From positions 6,527 to 22,686 of the forward strand of contig CAJUNI010000022.1 of NCBI GenBank assembly GCA_910587945.1: a DNA stretch of 16,160 bases. Reading direction: 5' to 3'. How positions within the stretch are numbered: the stretch's first letter is position 1; every line of letters begins with the position of its first letter. Of this stretch, positions 13,390-16,160 are shown one piece after another. The stretch comes from an uncultured Parvibacter sp. (GTDB taxonomy: Bacteria > Actinomycetota > Coriobacteriia > Coriobacteriales > Eggerthellaceae). The notes below the pieces were generated by a model. That model saw nothing but the letters and a program-made list of their open reading frames with translations. It searched no databases and was not told the origin of the DNA. Made by a program: the position numbers and the translations under genes.

Positions 13390-14463
13390 CTAGACAGCCG
13401 CCTCTAGTTTTTGTGCACGGTCAGCAGCTTGAAGCGCCGTGATAATCTCGCCGAGGTTATCACCCAAAAGTACGCCATTATAGGTGCCGTTAAACCCAAT
13501 ACGATGGTCGGTCACGCGATCCTGAGGACCGTTGTAGGTACGGATTTTTTCTGCGCGATCACCAGAACCAATTTGTGCCAGCCGTTGAGCACCTTCAGCG
13601 GCCTGCTGCTCAGCCAACATCTTTTCATAGAGCCGCGCACGCAAAACTGCCATTGCCGCAATCTTATTTTGGAGCTGAGACTTTTGGTCCTGAGATTGTA
13701 CGACCAAGCCGGTCGGAAGATGGGTAATGCGAACAGCCGAGTCCGTGGTGTTCACGCATTGACCACCCGGGCCACCCGCTCGATAGACATCAATACGTAG
13801 ATCGTTTTCGTTGATCTCTACTTCCACTTCGTCAGCTTCAGGGAGAACCGCAACGGTAGCCGTAGAGGTATGAATGCGACCCTGGCTTTCGGTTTTTGGT
13901 ACGCGCTGTACGCGATGGACTCCCGACTCAAATTTCATAACGGAATAGACTTTATCGCCCTTAACCTTAAATTGGATTTCCTTATATCCGCCGGCTTCTG
14001 ACGGAGAAATATCCATGGTTTCGGTTTTCCAACCTTGAGATGAAGCAAAGCGCTCATACATTTTGTAGAGATCGCCCGCAAAAATGGCAGCCTCGTCGCC
14101 ACCGGCTGCTGCGCGAATTTCGACGATGATGTCCTTCTCATCCGCAGGGTCGGCAGGAATAAGCATGAATTTAATGTCTTCTTCCAGCGGAGGCAGAAGC
14201 GCTTCTATACGGGAAATTTCTTCCTGAGCAAACTCTTTCATCTCCGGATCAGCGAGCATTTCCTTTGCTTCAGCCAAGTCTTCGGTGGCTTGCACATATT
14301 CCCGCGCCCGCGCCACTAGGGGGCCTTGATTCGCATATTCTTTTGCTAGGCGGTTATATTCTTTTTGATCAGCCAAAACCTCAGGATCACCCATTTTTGC
14401 CTGAAGCTCTTCATAGGCGTCAATAATCTTGATTAACTTTTCTTGCATGCCTGTTTCCTGCAT
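13390..14463 (-). CDS. prfA: Peptide chain release factor 1
   Basis: Class I release factor that recognises UAA and UAG. The anticodon-like PxT motif is PKT (189-191, in QRVPKTESQGRIHTS) and the hydrolysis motif GGQ is at 233-235 in RAGGPGGQCVNTTDSAVR; the Gln is the PrmC target. RF1 rather than RF2 is shown by PxT in place of SPF and by the full-length N-terminal helical domain. At 357 aa it is normal. Two starts are equally served by AGGA about 7 nt upstream: the ATG at 14461-14463 (used here) and ATG 14446-14448, whose product MQEKLIKIIDAYEEL fits relatives slightly better. It ends in TAG, a codon only RF1 reads. It lies 122 nt after trxB, with a candidate promoter in between. Confidence 0.97.
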   Translation of the reverse strand: MQETGMQEKLIKIIDAYEELQAKMGDPEVLADQKEYNRLAKEYANQGPLVARAREYVQATEDLAEAKEMLADPEMKEFAQEEISRIEALLPPLEEDIKFMLIPADPADEKDIIVEIRAAAGGDEAAIFAGDLYKMYERFASSQGWKTETMDISPSEAGGYKEIQFKVKGDKVYSVMKFESGVHRVQRVPKTESQGRIHTSTATVAVLPEADEVEVEINENDLRIDVYRAGGPGGQCVNTTDSAVRITHLPTGLVVQSQDQKSQLQNKIAAMAVLRARLYEKMLAEQQAAEGAQRLAQIGSGDRAEKIRTYNGPQDRVTDHRIGFNGTYNGVLLGDNLGEIITALQAADRAQKLEAAV

Positions 14464-14502
14464 GATGATGTCCTATCTGCATTCGGTTCAAACCAGCACA
14501 CC

Positions 14503-14508
14503 ATTCTA
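14503..14508 (-). promoter_or_regulatory. Candidate extended -10 promoter for prfA
   Basis: TAGAAT on the minus strand is preceded by TGA, giving an extended -10 (TGnTAGAAT), about 40 nt before the prfA start. No clear -35 is present at 16-18 bp, which extended -10 promoters tolerate. It would let prfA-prmC be transcribed apart from trxAB. Tentative. Confidence 0.35.
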
Positions 14509-14528
14509 TCAGAAGGCCCTAGTCATAG

Positions 14529-14566
14529 GTTGACCCACCACCGGGAACACCCGGCAGTGGGTCAAC
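14529..14566 (-). terminator. Large stem-loop between trxB and prfA (possible terminator or mRNA-end stabiliser)
   Basis: A perfect 10-bp outer stem, GTTGACCCAC (14529-14538) with GTGGGTCAAC (14557-14566), and a 5-bp inner stem CCGGG/CCCGG capped by AACA, separated by a symmetric CA/CA internal loop. It lies about 20 nt downstream of the trxB stop. It has no U-tract on either strand, so it is not a standard intrinsic terminator; it could partly end trxAB transcription or protect the trxAB mRNA 3' end. Confidence 0.6.
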
Positions 14567-14585
14567 GTGTCCGTAAGGAGAGTAT

Positions 14586-15524
14586 TTAAACTAAGCCAAC
14601 TCCATCAAGATAGGCTACTGCTTCCTCGGCACAAACGGCACCATCGGAGGTGGCGGTTACTACTTGCGCTAAGGACTTTTGGCGTACATCTCCCGCAGCA
14701 AAGACTCCAGGGATAGAAGTTTGTCCCAGTTCGCCCGCCACAATATGCCCCGAAGGCGAAAGCTCCAACGCGCCATTGAGAAACTCGGTGTTAGGAATGG
14801 TGCCCACTGCCTCAAAGAGAGCATCTGCTTTCACGAATTCGGTTTCTCCTGAAACTACATTGCGTAATTCCAGTTCTGCCAAACGACCATCATCGGCAAT
14901 GAGGCGCTCAACAGTGGTATTCCAGCCAATCTCAACGTTCTTCAAATCGAGAAGCCGCTGAGTATAAATGGCCGTAGCCCGCAGCTTATCGCGTCGATGG
15001 ACTAAGCGAACAGAGCGACAGATACGGGACAGATAAATGGTATCTGCCGCTGCAGTATTACCGCCACCTACCACTACTACATCCTTATTGCGGAAGAAGT
15101 TTCCGTCGCAGGTAGCACAGAACGAAACGCCGTGACCGGTGAGTTCTTCTTCCATTTCAAGGCCGAGTTTTGCAGGACGAGCTCCGGAGGCAATGATAAT
15201 GGAGTTCGCGCGATAGCGACCAAATGCGGTAGTAAGCTCGAAGGGCTTCTGGTCAAAGTCAATCGAGAGTACTTCTTCCCCAATGGTTTTTGCTCCAAAA
15301 GAACTCGCTTGCTCATGCATCGCCATGGCTAAATCAAAGCCACTGGTAGAACTGGTGTAGCCCGGGAAATTCTCCAGATGCTCAGTTTGCGCTAATTGGC
15401 CGCCAGGGGCTATGCGTTCAAACATTGCAACACTACGATTAGCCCGTGCTCCATAGAGTGCCGCTGTCATTCCTGCAGGTCCGGCACCAATAATGGCTAT
15501 ATCTAGCACCTCATCTTGGGTCAT
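14586..15524 (-). CDS. trxB: Thioredoxin reductase
   Basis: FAD- and NADPH-dependent reductase of thioredoxin. The FAD-binding motif GAGPAGMTAALYGAR starts at residue 13, the redox-active dithiol is C136-A-T-C139 in SFCATCDGNFF, the NADPH-domain motif is VVGGGNTAAADTIYLS (151-166), and the C-terminal FAD motif is GVFAAGDVR. At 312 aa it is the low-molecular-weight bacterial type. GGGNTAAADT in place of the more usual GGGDSALEEA is a mild variation. It begins 11 nt after trxA with a modest AAGG site, so the pair forms a unit and trxB probably depends on readthrough or coupling from trxA. Confidence 0.96.
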   Translation of the reverse strand: MTQDEVLDIAIIGAGPAGMTAALYGARANRSVAMFERIAPGGQLAQTEHLENFPGYTSSTSGFDLAMAMHEQASSFGAKTIGEEVLSIDFDQKPFELTTAFGRYRANSIIIASGARPAKLGLEMEEELTGHGVSFCATCDGNFFRNKDVVVVGGGNTAAADTIYLSRICRSVRLVHRRDKLRATAIYTQRLLDLKNVEIGWNTTVERLIADDGRLAELELRNVVSGETEFVKADALFEAVGTIPNTEFLNGALELSPSGHIVAGELGQTSIPGVFAAGDVRQKSLAQVVTATSDGAVCAEEAVAYLDGVGLV

Positions 15525-15535
15525 AGGATCAAACC

Positions 15536-15844
15536 TTAGGCTAAGAGCGCAAGAAGATTTTGTTTGGGTTGAGCACCGACGGTTTGACGAATCGGTTGCC
15601 CATTCTCAAAAACAATCAGGGTCGGAACAGAAGCAACACCATAGCGGGTAGCAATATCGGGGCTTTGGTCAATATCAACCTTCACGACGGTTACCTCGCC
15701 CGCTTTTTCTGCAGCAATTTCATCGAGTACGGGAGCCACCATACGGCAGGGGCCACACCACGTTGCAAAGAAATCTACCAATACCTTACCCGGCACATCG
15801 AGCACTTTCGCTTGAAAATCATTAGAAGATACGATCTCGCTCAT
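15536..15844 (-). CDS. trxA: Thioredoxin
   Basis: Small cytoplasmic dithiol carrier and electron donor to reductive enzymes, itself recycled by the adjacent TrxB. The active site is FFATWCGPCRMVAP with WCGPC at 29-33, followed by VDIDQSPDIATRYGVASVPT with the conserved cis-proline P74. From the ATG at 15842-15844 it is 102 aa, normal for a thioredoxin, with AGGAGG 8 nt upstream; an in-frame upstream start at 15868 would add eight non-family residues and read through that site. First gene of the minus-strand series that runs to 9964. Confidence 0.97.
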   Translation of the reverse strand: MSEIVSSNDFQAKVLDVPGKVLVDFFATWCGPCRMVAPVLDEIAAEKAGEVTVVKVDIDQSPDIATRYGVASVPTLIVFENGQPIRQTVGAQPKQNLLALLA

Positions 15845-16081
15845 AATTGAGCCTCCTATCAGGGACAACCTTTGCGTTTCTTACAAACGTGACTCTTTGG
15901 TTTACATTGCTCTTCCACTGCAGCTATTCTCCGCGATACAGCTATCATGGAATTCTGATCTGCACAGACGAGCAATGAAACTACGTCCGCATAGAATTTT
16001 ACCGACCCTAGTTATTATTTATCTGAGCGTTTCTATTTTGGTGCCAAAAGAGAACGAGAGCGATACGGAAAGAGGTTCGCT
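15845..16081. promoter_or_regulatory. Divergent spacer between trxA and the right-edge gene
   Basis: A 237-bp region that should hold promoters in both directions. CAGCTAT occurs twice in direct orientation at 15921-15927 and 15939-15945, 18 bp apart, which could be a regulator site. An A/T-rich block (about 15991-16040, including TTATTATTTAT) lies 60-90 nt before the plus-strand start and is the best place for its promoter. I could not assign a full -35/-10 pair on either strand. Confidence 0.35.
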
Positions 16082-16160
16082 ATGGCCTACGAGGCAAGCC
16101 AATTATTGGATGACATACTTGCAGATTACGCCCCTTCAGATGTTACGTTTCCCGTGGCTT
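16082..16160 (+). CDS. Unknown protein, 5' end only (cut by window edge)
   Basis: An open frame from ATG at 16082 with AGAGG 7-8 nt upstream runs to the end of the window. Its first 26 residues begin MAYEASQLLDDILADY and continue with acidic and hydrophobic residues typical of a cytoplasmic N-terminal helix. There is no signal peptide and no motif I recognise, so no function is assigned. It diverges from trxA. Confidence 0.6.
   Translation, partial: MAYEASQLLDDILADYAPSDVTFPVA

Noticed and set aside
1..16160. Mobile elements, CRISPR arrays, tRNA or rRNA genes, prophage or defence systems.
   Set aside because: No transposase or integrase motifs, no regularly spaced repeats, no tRNA cloverleaf or rRNA signatures were seen; the gene content is housekeeping.

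Overview
This window looks like chromosomal, core-metabolic DNA from a Gram-positive-type bacterium of medium G+C. The evidence is strong AGGAGG-type ribosome binding sites, U-tract terminators, a T-box-like leader, a single-step meso-diaminopimelate dehydrogenase and a trxA-trxB-prfA-prmC cluster. My best guess is an actinobacterium of the Coriobacteriia/Eggerthellales type, but this rests on protein flavour and was not checked by any search. I see no insertion sequence, prophage, CRISPR array, tRNA or rRNA.

Left part (1-3274). serC (minus) and ddh (plus) diverge from a 235-bp spacer. ddh ends at a clear terminator. It is followed by an independent unit of two small charged proteins (2527-2847 and 2887-3219) that are tandem paralogues and that I do not recognise. 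A near-perfect inverted repeat lies upstream of them and a bidirectional terminator downstream, shared with the converging ilv operon.

Middle part (3294-9197). A branched-chain amino acid operon runs on the minus strand in the order ilvD-ilvB-ilvN-ilvC. ilvD and ilvB overlap by 4 nt, and ilvB and ilvN are 2 nt apart. Together they cover acetolactate synthase (both subunits), ketol-acid reductoisomerase and dihydroxyacid dehydratase. The 679 bp upstream of ilvD hold no convincing gene. On the minus strand they carry an RNA leader with T-box Stem I and Stem II signatures that ends in an intrinsic terminator just before the ilvD ribosome binding site. The canonical tRNA-acceptor-binding T-box sequence is not evident and the specifier is not an obvious Ile/Val/Leu codon, so this is the regulatory element most worth a second look. 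Further upstream are two copies of an 18-bp repeat.

Right part (9198-16160). A plus-strand membrane-anchored C39-like peptidase homologue, apparently without its catalytic Cys and His, overlaps tail-to-tail by 122 bp with a gamma-carbonic-anhydrase-family gene. That gene is the last of a long minus-strand series: trxA-trxB-prfA-prmC-purine nucleoside phosphorylase-MBL-fold hydrolase-gamma-CA. The series mixes redox maintenance, translation termination (RF1 and its methyltransferase) and nucleoside salvage. PrmC carries a charged insertion and IlvB carries N- and C-terminal extensions. The first 26 codons of a divergent unknown gene are cut off at the right edge.
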